DNA from: Congeria kusceri
Lineage: Eukaryota; Mollusca; Bivalvia; Myida; Dreissenidae
DNA: 64,000 nucleotides
Direction of reading: 5' to 3'
Assembly: GCA_027627225.1 (NCBI GenBank)
Contig: CM051027.1
Coordinates: 42,655,618-42,719,617, forward strand
Shown here: positions 49,401 to 61,713 of the stretch, in pieces
Layout: each line of letters starts with the position of its first letter
Position numbering within the stretch: position 1 is the first letter of the stretch
Program-made: the position numbers and the translations under genes
The notes under the pieces: generated by a model
What the model saw: the letters and a program-made list of their open reading frames with translations, nothing else
Database searches by the model: none
What the model was told of the DNA's origin: nothing

Positions 49401-52400
49401 GCGAAATTTTACTGTCCTTAATTCTATGTCATTCCATGACTCGTAATTGGGCATTTTAACAGACTGGAAAATTGACAATTTCCAATATTTCTGTCACAGA
49501 TTCGCAAATGAAATGCACGTTATTTAGACACAACACCTCTGACACAGTAATATATTGCGACAACGCAAAAATCCTTTCCCGTCTTCGCCATCGGAAAGAA
49601 TATTCACACCGGAAATTTGGTCGGTTACTATCCCCCTAACATTTTAAAAGTTCGTGTCTCCATATACAATGCTCTAAGTACAATTCAACAAACAGCTGCT
49701 TACCAGGAAGTAGTTGGTGCTATCGGAAGGGCGCTTAAGAAGTAGACTGACTGAAGATGAAATGATTGTATATGAAAATGAGATCTGAGTCTCTCTGTCA
49801 GCTGTCACTGCAAATGCTCCGATTGCCATTGACGCGTTCTAAAAGCACAACAAAAACATATGCCAGGAACTAGTTTATTTTTTTAATAATAGTTTCTGTT
49901 TTACTGAGAAAAGTATGAAGAATAATGTAAACCAAAGTCATAAAACATAGCTTAACACATGGTTGGATATACACTTACACCAATTATCAGCTGATTTGTG
50001 ATATCATCCCAAATTGTAAGCGACTTTTCAAATTTGTTTGTTCCAGCCGAGGATAGCTGAACTAGGCGTTTCTCGTCCGGCTCAACGATTGTGTAGTTAA
50101 AGTTATTTAATTCTTTCGAGAGCTCATTAAGAACATCAACACAGAAGCCATCGTATGTCTTCATGCCATCTTCATTTTCACTTCTTACCATGACGAAAGG
50201 TTCGTCCTAAATATAAAGTACCAAAAATGACATACTTTGAACGTTTAAATAATTTCAAATACTGCTAAAGTTATTTTTAATTGTGTTTAATAAAAACTCG
50301 ATGTCGTACCAGTTTAGCTATAACTGTGAAATATTTGTCCTTGAAAGGTTCAGTTACATGTGGTTCTTCTTTGGCAACATTTTTTAGGATTCGAACTTCT
50401 TCCCTCTGAAATGATACCTGAGCTATCTGTAACTGAAATAAATGGAAGGAAATATTATTCTTTTAAACCAAGAACTAATTACACGGATATTTTACACTCT
50501 CTAAGCACCTAGTGGATAATTGAATGTATTTTAAATATTGAAAATCAGCAAATACGTTTTTTAACACTATTTTGTTGTAAATACACAATTTTTAGACTGT
50601 TGGCGGAAGCCAACGGTCTTTTGAGAGGGTAGTTTTCCAAACAGGTATCGCGGAAAACTACTTCTTTTCTTTGCAGGCTACGAATCAGTAAATCGAAACC
50701 TGAAAGGGTCCGCAGTCTTCAAAACAGCAAACATTTACAAATGTTTTCTTACCTTTTATTTTTTTAAGATAATGGATGTCATGTGTATTATAGTGTGTAT
50801 ATCATGTGATTTATTAAAATTACAGTTTCTAAAATTTGGTAAAAATGTTACGTCAAATTAATTACACCCCTAATATCGCTATTTACTTGAATGTAACCGA
50901 AATATTCACCCGGGCGTCCTGTAATAAGACCACTAAATTATTGCGCTACATCGGTGATTTTTGACTCGTGAAAGTGGTATTTCTTGTTGCCGATTGCTAT
51001 TCTGAATATTGTGACAACAAATTACTGCAAAGAGCTAGTTTCAAACTAGTGGAAAATCGAAAGCACGCATCGTATGACCTACTTTTGTCTCAGTAGGCTA
51101 CAAAAATAAAATAAAAAAATATTACGCTTCATCGGTTATTCTGCAGGGTTCGTTGTAGATTGACTTGTTAACTGGTATGTATATAATTCTGTTTGCATGA
51201 GATAATTAGCTTGAAAATTATGTGTTTGTTACTTACAATTTTTGTTTTATTATGATGTCGTATACTAAAGAATAAGTAGCCATATTATCAAGTTTAAAGG
51301 TGGCAAATTGAACTGCATTCAAACAAATGTTTCCTGTTTAGCAGAAATGCACTCATAATTTACATGCTGTTAGTTTCTGTTGTCGCCAACAGTCTTTCTA
51401 CGATGTCAGCGTTTTGATTTTACCTTTCGTGAAAAAATAAAACACATTTTCTCACACGAAAATCCTGACCATACATACCAAATCATTCACTCCCGTGTAT
51501 CTGAGCACACCAATAGAGTATTTATTCCTGACGTTAGTAGATTGTTTCAAGCTTAAGTTTGGCCAAATGTAATTGTCCAATGAACCACTGTAAAAGTCGG
51601 CCTAAAACAACACAAATCAACACCAATGATTAGCTTGATCATTCGTTAAAACTTAAATAGTATTAAATAGTTTTCGTATCCAAATATAATTGTTTTATTG
51701 TCCATAGCAATAAAACAAGAGGCACAACAGGGCAGACGCTCTTCTGTAATTATGCAATGGACCGAAACCATATCAACACTGAAATGGCCCAAGTAGTCAT
51801 GAGGTGATGTTTAAAGTGTCCACGGACGGACGACACGCCATAACATAAAAATACCATAAAAACTTAATCTACCGTATTTCGTAAGGCTGTAATAAACTCC
51901 TGAGCAGACATGCTCAAATTTGAAGATGGCTCTTTACTGCAATCAAGGGCGTACGACTTCAAGTAATGTCGAAGAATTCCAACAACGTCAACCATCAATC
52001 CCTGCTGTAATCTGGAGAGTTCCTGTCCAAAAAGTCCTGTATAAGATATAACACAATTACAACTCGTAATGGTTACAACCCGTTTGGTTAAACATTGCAC
52101 GTTGTAATAACTGATATTCATATAAACCATTTTGGTATTGATTGGTCCATTTGACACACAATGCGAGATTTGTAGCGTGTATACCAGCCATACAAAACAG
52201 GACATTACACTTTAAAAATACAAGCTCTGTGGTTTAATAGGAAATGTCGTTTAAGCCACCGTCACAACCCACTGCGGTCGCCGCAAATCGCAGAGGAACC
52301 GCAAGGTTTTGAGAACGCAGGATCAACACATGCGTTTTGTTTAAGAACCGTGTGGATTTCGTACGGGCATCTTGCGGTAACCTTACGGACATCGTGCGAC

Positions 52401-55400
52401 CATCGCACGACTGCCTTGCGTTTTCGATTTTTGCGGACTGTGTCTGCGAATCGTACGTTATACGTGCATCAGTCGTACGATCACCTACGGGTACCGTTCG
52501 AGTGTGAATTACTTTAAATGGTGCCGCACGGTCACTGAAAGGTTAGCATACGGTCACCACAAGTTGTACTCACGATAGCAGCAAGATCGAACAAAAATAG
52601 CGTATAACATCATTAAGGTATTATTGTCGTTCGATATTTAACATTACATGTACATCCGAGAGATACCATGGCAGCTTTTCTTCGGGTTTTGTTTTCTCTC
52701 GGTTGAAAAATGGGAAGCTAAAATCGTACCGTGACCATAGGTTGATCGCACGATCTCCGCACGGAGGCCTCGCGGTGCAAGCGAGGTAAATGGTTGTCAC
52801 AAACTTAATTAGTTGCGGTAATGTTTGTTTCGGTCCATGCGGAGACTTGTTTTGGAGAAACAATTGCTTGCAATTATGTGTATAAACTGCGATTTTGACG
52901 CCTAAAGTGACTTGTTAACAGATTTTCGTATTTTTGAAGTATGCCATAAAATGACTTAACTTGACAGATGTAAACATCTAAAAAGCTCAAGTATAATAAC
53001 AAGAAAAGTATTTAGAAAACTAGACATGTGTCCGTAGGACACGAATGCCCCCACATTCCGCTGGTTGTCACAAAACTCTGCTGACGTCGGAAAAATGCAC
53101 CTAATACCCAGGGGTACAAGTTCACATTTTGATTAATATGTATATAAAGTTTCATCAGTCTAGCAGTTATACTTTTTGAGTTACACGCGACACCAGTCCA
53201 AGCATGTCATGTTTGCTAAAAAAGGGGCAATAACTCCACTGATGTATGAACAAAACTGCACCAAAATACCCAGATGCACAAGTTCACAAGCTGATTAATA
53301 TGTTTATAAAGTTTCATCACTCTAGCAATAACACTTTTTGAGTTACACGCGACACAAGTCCAAAAATGTCATTTTTTTGCTAAAAAAAGGGCCATTACTT
53401 CGCTGATATCGGAAAAAAACTGCAATAAAATACCCAGTTGCACAAGTCCACATGCTGATTTATATGTTTGTAAAGTTTTATCACTCTGGCAGCAATACTT
53501 TTTGAGTTACGCGCGACACAAGTCCAAAAATATCATTTTTGCGAAAAACGGGCCATAACTCCGCTGATGTCGGAAAAAACTCCACGAAAATAGCTAGGTG
53601 CACAAGCCCGAATGCCGATGAATATGCTTATAAAGTTTCATCACTCTAGCAGTGATACTTTTTGACAAAAATCGGACAGACGGAAGGACGGACGGACAAG
53701 GGCAAATCTATATGCCCCCCTGTAAAGTAGGGGCATAATTTTTTTTTACAAACAATTGATCCGACCGGGATTCGAATCCGGGACCTCCGGATTAAAAGGC
53801 TATCGCCTTGACCACTCAGCCATTCCGACTTCTGCATCTCATTCTGCATTATTTACTTTGTATAAGTGTTCCACGTGATGTCAACAGTTTCAACGAAAAC
53901 AACAGAACCACTCTAAATTATTATTTCGTTTAGCGTTACAAACGCTTTATAATTGTATCAATTTCAACTGATGATTACTCATAAACGAAAAGGTTTTTAC
54001 AGTATATTTCTAGGTCCGTAGTGTTATTTTGCTCCCTTGTATACACTGTTCTGTTATTTTTGGAATCGGTGACAAAAAGTTGAAAAATTGTCATTTCTTC
54101 AATCTGTGAACAGCTAGTCCCTTAAAGGCAACGTGAGTTTTCTTGCGAAAACACCATAATGTACGAACCATGGACTTCAGGTGGAATCTTGCTTTTATCT
54201 AGCAGTTGGAGTCCATAAACCTTAGCCATTCCTAGAATTTCTTTTGAAACATCTTCAAAGTCCTAAAAGAGAAATGATCGAAAACATAGAAACAAAGGTA
54301 AACGATACTTGCATGTAATGCTTACAAGCAAATTGTGAACTCTAAATTACGAAATATTTTGAAAATATTTCAAATAACCTTACGTATATTAAAATGATCA
54401 AATAATATATATATAAGATAACATTTACCAAGTATGTAATGAGCCACCGAATAGAATGGTGCAGAAGATGCAAATCCTGTGCCTGTAAAATAGAAGACAA
54501 GATCATTAAAAAGACTTACGGAAGATACATTTTAATTTTATTTATAACGCATCAACGAGAAATTAATACTCAAATATCAACATTAAATTAAAAAAATACC
54601 GCATGAAGTACGTATTTCACCACATCACGCTTCATTGAATGCAGGATGAATTTATCCATTTGGGATTCTCTCAGCGTAGTCAACGTCTGTTTTAGCTGGG
54701 GATTGTTCGCTGACCTGATGTCAGTTGGCAACCGAATCGGAGACACGAAGACGTTTTCTCCACCCAAAGCAATTACAGGTGAAAAATCCTCTATAAAAAG
54801 ACTTATTTTGTAAAAAAGGTATGCCCCTCCTTAGGGTCCAGAGCAATCTCTGTACACAAATTGCAAGGATGATATGTAAAATGAAACCAGTTTTTTTTTC
54901 AACTATTAGTCAATTTGACCTTGACTTTGACCCTATGACTTATTACATGTAATGAATATGAATCAACTTGTATTCATAACCAACCTGCCAACCTTATTTT
55001 AATAACATATGCCTAAGGCTTCCATAGTTATTGCCTGGACAAGGTTTTACAACTGTTAGTCAGTTTGACCTTGACCTCGTTTTATGACTCGCTAATCAAT
55101 CCTAACTAGTCAGGGCCAACCGATCTACGAAGTTTGATATACAATAGGCATAAATGCTTTGTAGTTATTGCCCGGACAATGTTTGCAGCTGGTCAGTTTT
55201 TACATCTTTTGATCACTATCACCTTGATTTGAGACCCAAGGACAAATAATAATTAGGGATCCTCTACTAGTTAAGACAAACCTACCTACCAAAACTGAAT
55301 ATGGATCCTTTACTAGTCATGATAAACCTACCTAAAATGTAAAGCATCTACTCCTAGGGGCCCTGCAAAGTTTTTATTTTGTTGTTTTTTTAATAATCTT

Positions 55401-57316
55401 TGGTCGGTTTGACCGTGATCTGTGACTCAAGGACACAATTAAAATCTATTGAAATCCTCTACTACTAAGTTTGTGGGCAATGCTCAAATTACTGTTTTTT
55501 GTATAACAGTTGTTCATCGAATTACATCATTACAAAGTACGATTAACTTTGCACATGTAACAAACAACAATTACCAAATATATAGAACATGTGCTACTTA
55601 AGTGTTTATTTGCAATATTCACTGTCAAACATACGTCTCAATGACGCCAAAATTGTAAAGTTTGTAACACATTAGTTTATTCGCGTTTAATATGTTTATT
55701 AGTGTATGTACCCATGTATTGCTGTTGTGTTTCGTTCTTATAAAGCAATGATATATATTACAGCAATGTGGAGAGTTCAATAATGTTGAGAATTGATAGT
55801 CACTGCAAATATCTTTTACAATGCGGAAAACTACAGTTCATGAATGCAAAAACGATGCATAAGATATGTTGCAAATGCTCAAACCCAGTAAATTCACTAG
55901 TTATCAAGGTATTGTTATTGTTATGAACATGTTAATTGTCCCATCGATCAGAGATTGTAAGATCTTTACTGTGAATGTCATTTAAGAATCTACACAACAC
56001 TAAATCTATTCAACTGCTTCGTCTTTGCACTATAACATCCACACTTTTAGTAAATAATGCATTAATGTTACAAAATAACCGAATAGTAAATTTTTTGCGT
56101 AAGATCACATATTTATTGATTATATTTAGTTGTGAATTAGTACGAATTATTAGCGATAGGCATTGGATTCAATAGTGTTAACATTTAAACAATTTATTTT
56201 CATACAAGTTAATTTTCATATGTTAAAATGTGTGCTTGATTTTCACAAGATATACATCTTTCATTTGATATACATTGTGTCAGTAGCTTTTGTAATTTAC
56301 TGCAAAAAAATCATTGTCCACGAACTTTAAGAACATCGCTTGTATTGTCCGAACAAGGTTGTACGCTTTTTAAATCATTTTTGGTCGTTGTGACCTTGAC
56401 CTTTGTCCTTTGACCCTAAATCAATAGGGGTCCACTATCAGTCATAACCATCCTACCAAGTTTGAAGAACATATGCAGAAAGGTTCTGTAGTTATTGTCC
56501 GGACAAGGTTTGGTCTACCGACAGACGGATCGACGACAGAAGGACAGACATTTGCAAAGCAACATACCCCCGCTTCTTCGAAGGTAGGGGCGTAATAATA
56601 CATGTAGCTACAAATTGCTAACGCACAAAACAAACATATAATGAGCTATAGGAGATGGCGGAGTAAATTATCATTCTTTTCTTTGCATGAATTTACATTT
56701 AAAGTTTCTTAAATGTATTCAATGTATTTATTGCAAAAGATATTGTATAAGAGTTTTAGTTCTCTGCAGTCTGCACTTTATCTCGCTGTCATATATAATT
56801 CTATACTTAAACGGAGTTTCATTCAAATTCCTCTTAATTGTTAAGAGTCGACTGGACGGACATGGTACCATTCGGGGCCATACACATCAGTAAACACAAC
56901 AACCAATAACTCTGTCTTTAATCGACAGATTTGGACAATGCTCACATTATTTCGAGAAAACAGGGACAGACACAATCTTAGCAAGATTGGGCAGTTGACG
57001 GACGACGCAAGAAAGGAACCTCGTTAGGGTTCTTTTGTGCACGAAAGTATTGTGTGCATTTAAAATGAAATACCGGTACCTTGCGATAAAAATGCAACTG
57101 TGTTCCATTCTAGATAGCTGACAATCGTCCCAATGGCTTTTGACAGAGACTTCTGATCTGGCAAAATAGGCATAGCACTTGCACTTTGCTCCATAATCAG
57201 TCCCAAAGATGTCACAAAATGAATTTGATGAAGAATGACGTATTCTGTTGATGTAAAGACGTCAATTTGTGGTCCAATTGCTACAGCAATATTCGTGTCT
57301 TCAAATGTCTTCCTTG
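43429..57316 (-). CDS. Ionotropic glutamate receptor subunit (5' end missing)
   Basis: A ligand-gated cation channel of the plasma membrane. Thirteen exons join in phase with GT-AG introns: 57316-57080, 54790-54600, 54482-54429, 54262-54169, 52036-51873, 51601-51479, 50432-50310, 50206-49979, 49838-49704, 44906-44738, 44442-44214, 44129-43830, 43639-43429 (751 residues). Exons 1-6 are the amino-terminal domain (ALGGENVFVSP, EILGMAKVYGLQLLDKSKI). Exons 7-9 are S1 (DEPFVMVRSENE, YDGFCVDVLNELS, VTADRETQISFS). Exon 10 is M1 and the pore helix (SMWYSLTVLLQG); exon 11 is M3 (AAYTANLAAFLT, the SYTANLAAF signature with S to A). Exons 11-12 are S2, ending at KWW; exon 13 is M4. Gln occupies the Q/R site. 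The S2 Ser/Thr pair of glutamate binders reads Asp-Leu (LNNSDLMQFF), while the downstream acidic residue is kept (YVLEEEN). About 130-150 N-terminal residues with the signal peptide are missing. Subfamily not resolved; non-NMDA in character. Confidence 0.93.
44999..46202. mobile_element. 1.2-kb inverted-repeat element in a receptor intron
   Basis: The left GTATCATCGAGTGGCC...TTTTGACGCC (44999-45029) is the imperfect inverse of the right end (about 46165-46202, ...GGTCACTTGACGATAC). It lies in the intron between the S1 and M1 exons. No coding capacity. A 28-bp perfect palindrome is inside it (45816-45843). Confidence 0.55.
45816..45843. repeat. 28-bp perfect palindrome
   Basis: A perfect inverted repeat centred on CTGCAG, with arms of 14 bp (TTATATTTTCACTG). 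Related AT-rich words follow it to about 45950. Confidence 0.85.
46368..46824. repeat. Cluster of short perfect hairpins in a receptor intron
   Basis: Three stems occur: TTGTGGGTA/TACCCACAA (about 46369-46391), the palindrome GGCGAATAATTCGCC (46768-46782), and ACTGTTGCGAC/GTCGCAACAGT (46794-46824, 9-nt loop). They may be transposon-end relics. Confidence 0.6.
46900..48900. other. Intron sequence of the receptor without recognised feature
   Basis: Contains a 'ggttatgtcctcatctttcc' style repeat patch near 47300 and (GTT)n near 48273; a box B-like minus word (GACTTCGATCCCC) at about 48560 may be a SINE relic. No exon fits the receptor phase here. Confidence 0.4.
48917..49014. repeat. 98-nt imperfect hairpin / mini-foldback
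   Basis: The left arm GGTGTTCCGCTGGCTTGTAT... (48918-48964) and right arm (48967-49013) are inverse with about seven mismatches or wobbles, around a TGTATACA centre. Both strands therefore show ORFs (48908-49123) that are artefacts. It could be a tiny MITE or a hairpin RNA source. Confidence 0.7.
50587..51405. mobile_element. ~0.8-kb element with 'AGACTGTTGGCG' ends
   Basis: AGACTGTTGGCG near 50596 is followed at once by its near-inverse GCCAACGGTCT (terminal hairpin), and the inverse CGCCAACAGTCT lies near 51384-51395. It sits in a receptor intron between exons 6 and 7. Confidence 0.5.
51714..51850 (-). repeat. 3'-end fragment of a CTTGTT-type repeat
   Basis: On the minus strand the segment runs from 'gtcgtccgtccgtggacact' to GTGCCTCTTGTTTTA. 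It ends like the CTTGTT families but lacks a clear hairpin. Confidence 0.4.
52250..52845. repeat. CpG- and 'cgtacg'-rich repeat in a receptor intron
   Basis: Base composition departs sharply from the AT-rich surroundings. It is full of GTGCG/CGCAC, CGTACG and 'ccgcaag' words (for example gtgcgaccatcgcacgac), many self-complementary. GTCACAACC at the left has GGTTGTCAC as its inverse near 52790. It is likely a separate mobile repeat; its type is not recognised. Confidence 0.5.
53020..53740 (-). mobile_element. Hairpin-CTAG element (copy 2, minus)
   Basis: Read on the minus strand: 5' hairpin TATGCCCC...GGGGCATA with CCGTCCGT, about three ~160-bp units ('gatgaaactttataaacata', 'ggccataactccgctgatgt'), then the 3' hairpin GTGTCC-tac-GGACAC (53042-53028) and CTAG (53023-53020) with TTTT. 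It is the same family as 25430-25950. Confidence 0.78.
53762..53829 (-). other. tRNA-like sequence without acceptor pairing
   Basis: Minus strand: box A TGGCTGAGTGG and box B GGATTCGAATCC are intact, and the anticodon-loop position reads CTTTTAA (TTT, Lys-like). The first bases GTCGG are repeated, not complemented, at the 3' end, and the anticodon stem does not pair. A functional tRNA is unlikely; a SINE head or tRNA pseudogene fits better. It abuts the 5' end of the element at 53020-53740. Confidence 0.5.
54822..56605 (-). mobile_element. 'TATGCCCCT' family repeat, interrupted
   Basis: On the minus strand it starts at about 56605 (ACGCCCCTACCTTCGAAG..., GTCTGTCC) and has units with GGTCAAGGTCA near 56390, 55430 and 55070-54910. 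An AT-rich stretch at 55500-56330 interrupts it. 'atgcccctccttag' marks its other edge at 54821. It lies in the intron between receptor exons 1 and 2 of this window. Confidence 0.5.
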
Positions 57317-57479
57317 CTGTAAAATACAACAAACCAGAGCGCTGAACGCACAGAAGAGAGATATTGTGGTTATATTTCACAATGACAACTGATTTCGAAT
57401 AAAATTGCCCGCACAAGATAAAACGTAATATTAAAGAGTATAACAACTGAAGGGAATCAAAACATGTATATTTAGAACG

Positions 57480-57625
57480 TCGTGCAGCTTAATGGACAAC
57501 ATTCCGTGCAAACCGTCAAGTCGGTATTTTTTGCCCCATCAACATAAAACTTGCTCAGAACATTTGTTCTTATGATATCTTGGTTGAGTGCGAAACTGGG
57601 TCATGTGGGGTCAAAAACTAGGTAA
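57480..57625 (+). repeat. Fragment of the 'cttggtcagaacatttgt' repeat
   Basis: It shares 'gctcagaacatttgttctta', 'gatatct' and 'gtggggtcaaaaactaggt' with the core of 11281-12115. The LINE's 3' end directly follows, so the LINE probably inserted into this repeat. Confidence 0.6.
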
Positions 57626-58222
57626 CCACGGCAATTTCTTTTTTATGAACAAGTTTATTTACCGCGTCCATAGGTATGCGCAGGTCGAGGCCATCCTGCT
57701 CTATGGCCGTACAGAAAATATGTTAGTAGCATTTGTATTCTTTATATATGTGTTAGTACCAATTGAAATAATTTAAAAGCATAATATCTTATGAAAAATA
57801 ATTAAAAAACATAATATCATATGATAAAGAATATTAAATTGTTGACACAGAATGTAATATATTATATAATACAAAAGAAGATGTGTAATATATTATAGAA
57901 TACAAAAGAAGATGTGTACAATCTATTTTGCAAAAATTGTAGACAGCAGAAAATCTAATATTTTATAGATATAAGTATTCTAGATCATTATGATATCTAT
58001 ATGCTATGAATATTACATAATTAAAGACAAAATGAAGTGTATAATCTATGTTGCATTGCTTTACTAGTTTTGGGTAAATAAACATGTATTAATCTTGACA
58101 GCAACTACACAAGGTATAAACAAAGTATAGAAAAAAAGAGTGGTTACGCCACAGTGTACTGCAAGTATAGAGTCTTTAAAGTGTACACAAATATATGATA
58201 AAATAATTGCATAGTTTTGGGT

Positions 58223-61200
58223 TTATTGTATCAGCAATCTTGCAACTGCCCAATTTTGGAATTCATTGTCACGGTAATTTGTATGTTTTTGAATTTCCCA
58301 TGCTAATTGTAGACTTTTCTTTAGCCCTGTAATGGTTGGGATTTTACATGATTTTTTACATATAAAGATGTATCTTTTAATTTCTCGAAATAAAATATTT
58401 ATAGGGTTCATTTTTTCATTAAAAATTCCAAGAAGTACGTCCTGACAAGAAAGTGTGGGCAAGTTGATATAATTTGAATTTATTACATTTTTAACATGGT
58501 TAATAACTGGTTGGATGTGTTCACATTCCCAGAAAAGATGAGTTAAAGTTTCCGCATTTTTCTTACAAAAACAACATATGTTATCAGTTACAATTTTCAT
58601 TTTACATAGCAGAGATTTAGTTCCTAAAATTCTATGTACAATTCTAGTCTGAAACCATTGTATATATGTATCTCTGGTTAATTTAATGACAAAACTGTAT
58701 GCATATTTCCAATCAATATCAATAAAGATTTCGTTCCATTTGATTTGACTGGAAGGTTTTTCATTATTGGCAATAAATTTGTTATATACTGACTTGTTTT
58801 GTTTTTGCGTCAGAACAAGTTCACTTAAATAAAAAGAAATAAAAACACCATTAATATTTGTTTTATATATTGTATCAAAACCAGAGTTTCTAGTGAACTC
58901 TGAAACAGTTCTGTTTAGTCCTTCGTAAAATAAAACATTCAGGCGTTTACCAATACAAATCTCAATATCTTGTTTAGTCTTGAAATTTCCAGAGGTACAT
59001 AATATGTCTATTACAAATCGTATTCCTCTATCATACATATTTTTTTCATAAATGCAATTTAAACCAATCTTAAAATTGTTAATATAGAATAATGGCATAT
59101 TTAAAACATCATCAAATTTACAAACTTTCAGTATATTCATGTACATAATATAATATATAAGGACATCTTTCCAGAAGAGGTTACCTATTCTGTTCACAAT
59201 TTTCTGAACATAAGCACTCCCCATATTTAGCATTTTTTTAACATCAAACATGGAATACACTAATTGAAAACATTGACCTGTACATGTTACTATTTTCTTT
59301 ATCCAAGTCAATTTCATACTTTTTTCAAATGAGTAAATATCAATCATATTAAGTCCTCCTTCATAGGGTTTGATGAGAATATTGTGTTTAATTTGTATGG
59401 GTCCATCCCAGATGAAGTTACAAAAAGAGTCAAGTATTTGTTTCAATACATTTAATCCAGGGCTGGGGAGAGCAATAAATAAATTGTGTGAAAAGGGGAA
59501 GTAATACAGATTTACTATGGTTAATTTTCCTAGTGGTGTAAGGTTTCTTTTTTTCCAAAAATGTATAACATTTTGTAAATTGATCAACTTGCTTGAAAAT
59601 TTACATCAAATAACACTAACACTTTAAAATTGGTTGTGCCCCACACTAATTTGTACTTAGTTTTAATTGAGTATGTACTATATTTCTTGGAACCTATCCA
59701 TATCAAATTTGTTTTGTCATAGTTAATTTTAAGTCCAGATTCTAGTGCAAAAACTTGTAATAAATCAATTGCAGCATTTAGTGAACTATCTAAGCCATCC
59801 AATAATAAATATGTGTCATCTGCAAATTGGGACATTTTGTATTCTCTGTTTTCAATTTTAATTCCTGTAATTTGTTTAGAATTCCTTATGTTAATTGCTA
59901 AAATTTTAGCACATAAAATAAAGATATACGAACTGATTGGGTCACCCTGATGACAACCCCTTTCAATTTTAATGAAATCTGATAGAAACCCATTGATCTG
60001 AATGGCTGTCATGGTGTTGTACAGGAAAAGAGAGATCCATTTTCTGAACATTGTACCAAAGTTAAAGTATACTAACGTTTTTTCAATAAAATTAAATGCC
60101 AATGTATCGAATGCCTTTTCGAAGTCTAATGTCATTAAAAGTCCTGGTATTTTGTTATCTTCTGTATATTTTAAGATATCATATAAAAGTCTTGTGTTTT
60201 CTCCTATATATCTCCCCTTTATAAAACCAGTTTGATGTTTGGAAATAAGTTTGTCAATAACTCTTTTTAGTCTATTAGCAATTGTACCTGAGGCTATTTT
60301 GTATACAACATTTACAAGTGTTAAAGGTCTAAGATTCTTAAAATAATGTCTTGGTTTATTATATTTTGGTATGCAGGTGATGATTCCTTACTTTTGAGTG
60401 ACTGACAAAGATCCTGAAGTAAAAGCATGATTAAGACTTCTTAGAATAAAGCAATTCAAATCTTTCCAGAAAACTTTGAAAAATTCTGTTGTAAAGCCAG
60501 ATGAGCCCGGGCTTTTATCATGCTTAATATTTTTCAAAGTAGCTGAGATTTCTTCCATTGTCAACAAGCCCTCTAATGTTTGAGATTGGTCATAGCTTAG
60601 TTTTACTGTTTCTCTTCTTTCATGGTCATCAAAAATATCATTATTATAATTATTTTGATTTGTTGCAGCCTTAGTATATAATGTCTTATAATAGTTAGCA
60701 GCTTCTGTTAAAATATCTTTTTGATCATATATTTTCTGGCCGCTATCATTTACTATATAAGGTATTGTTTTACTCGATGAATATTGTTTTTCCAAATTGC
60801 AAAAGTATTTTGTGGGTCTTTCACCATCATCGATCCATTTGGCTCTTGATCTTATAAATGATCCTTTCATTTTTATATTACGTATATTTGAAAGCTCCTG
60901 TTGTAGTAAATCTAATTCTTCAATATTTGTTTCATTGATATGTTTTTCTAGAAGTTCAATTTGTTTGACAAGAACATCTTCTCTTTCTTTCCTCTTTTTG
61001 GATTTATAAGATGAATAGGAAATTCTTTTGCCTCTGATCTCCATTAATAGGGTTTCTAAAAATAGTTGGTCATTAATAGTAAACTCGAGCAAGGAAGAAA
61101 TCTAGCCTGCTTGCTGAAGAGTGTTTGGTTTCTCCATGTATATTGGTTAGCATCACCATTCATTAGTCTAAAAGTGTCTATCAAGTTTGTATCATTTATA

Positions 61201-61713
61201 ACAGAAGATAACAGTTCTCTTGATTTCTTGTTGTTATCCAGGCTTCTATAATTAACATAGTCTAATTTTGAGTAAAGTACAATATTGTAATCCCCACAAA
61301 TAATATAATGGTCATTTCCAAAAGAGTCTATTTTCAAAAAGAGCTCAGTGTAAAACATTGGTTTGTCATTATTAGGCCCATACAGGGTACATAGAGTAAA
61401 TTGTTTTGAATCAACTGTTAAATCTAAGAGTAAATAATTACCAAACGTATCCTTTTTAGTTGTATGCACTTTAACTGTTATATTTTTTTTTAAACAAAAT
61501 ACATACACCTCTAGAGTTGGAAGTACCATGACTAAAATAATATTCCCCATCCCACTGTGTATATATTTGTTTTTCCATAGATGGGGTAAAATGACAATCC
61601 TGTAAACAATATACCTGCGCTTTTTGTTTTTTTAAATAATCAAATACATCATTGCGTTTTTTACAATCATTAAGGCCGCGACAGTTGTAAGAAATAATCT
61701 TTAAGTCAACCAT
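58223..61713 (-). pseudogene. LINE ORF2: endonuclease and reverse transcriptase (broken)
   Basis: APE endonuclease 61713-61471 (KIISYNCRGLND, YCLQDCHF) continues after a frameshift in 61550-61056 (LYGPNND, GDYNIVL, QYTW) and SRLDFFL. The linker to the RT is unusually short, so about 60-80 residues seem deleted near 61090. RT parts: 61092-60388 (GERPTKYFCNLEKQ, HDKSPGSSGFTTEFFK); a frameshift at about 60390; then TLDFEKAFD, GCHQGDPIS and FADD (60135-59584); a second frameshift at about 59590; and a 454-residue C-terminal frame (59587-58223) with CCFCKKNAETLTHLFWEC, a zinc-finger motif. Not functional. Confidence 0.88.

Noticed and set aside
60002..60235. Plus-strand ORFs in the LINE (also 60797-61009, 61066-61251, 63486-63740)
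   Set aside because: Antisense shadows of LINE ORF1 and ORF2.
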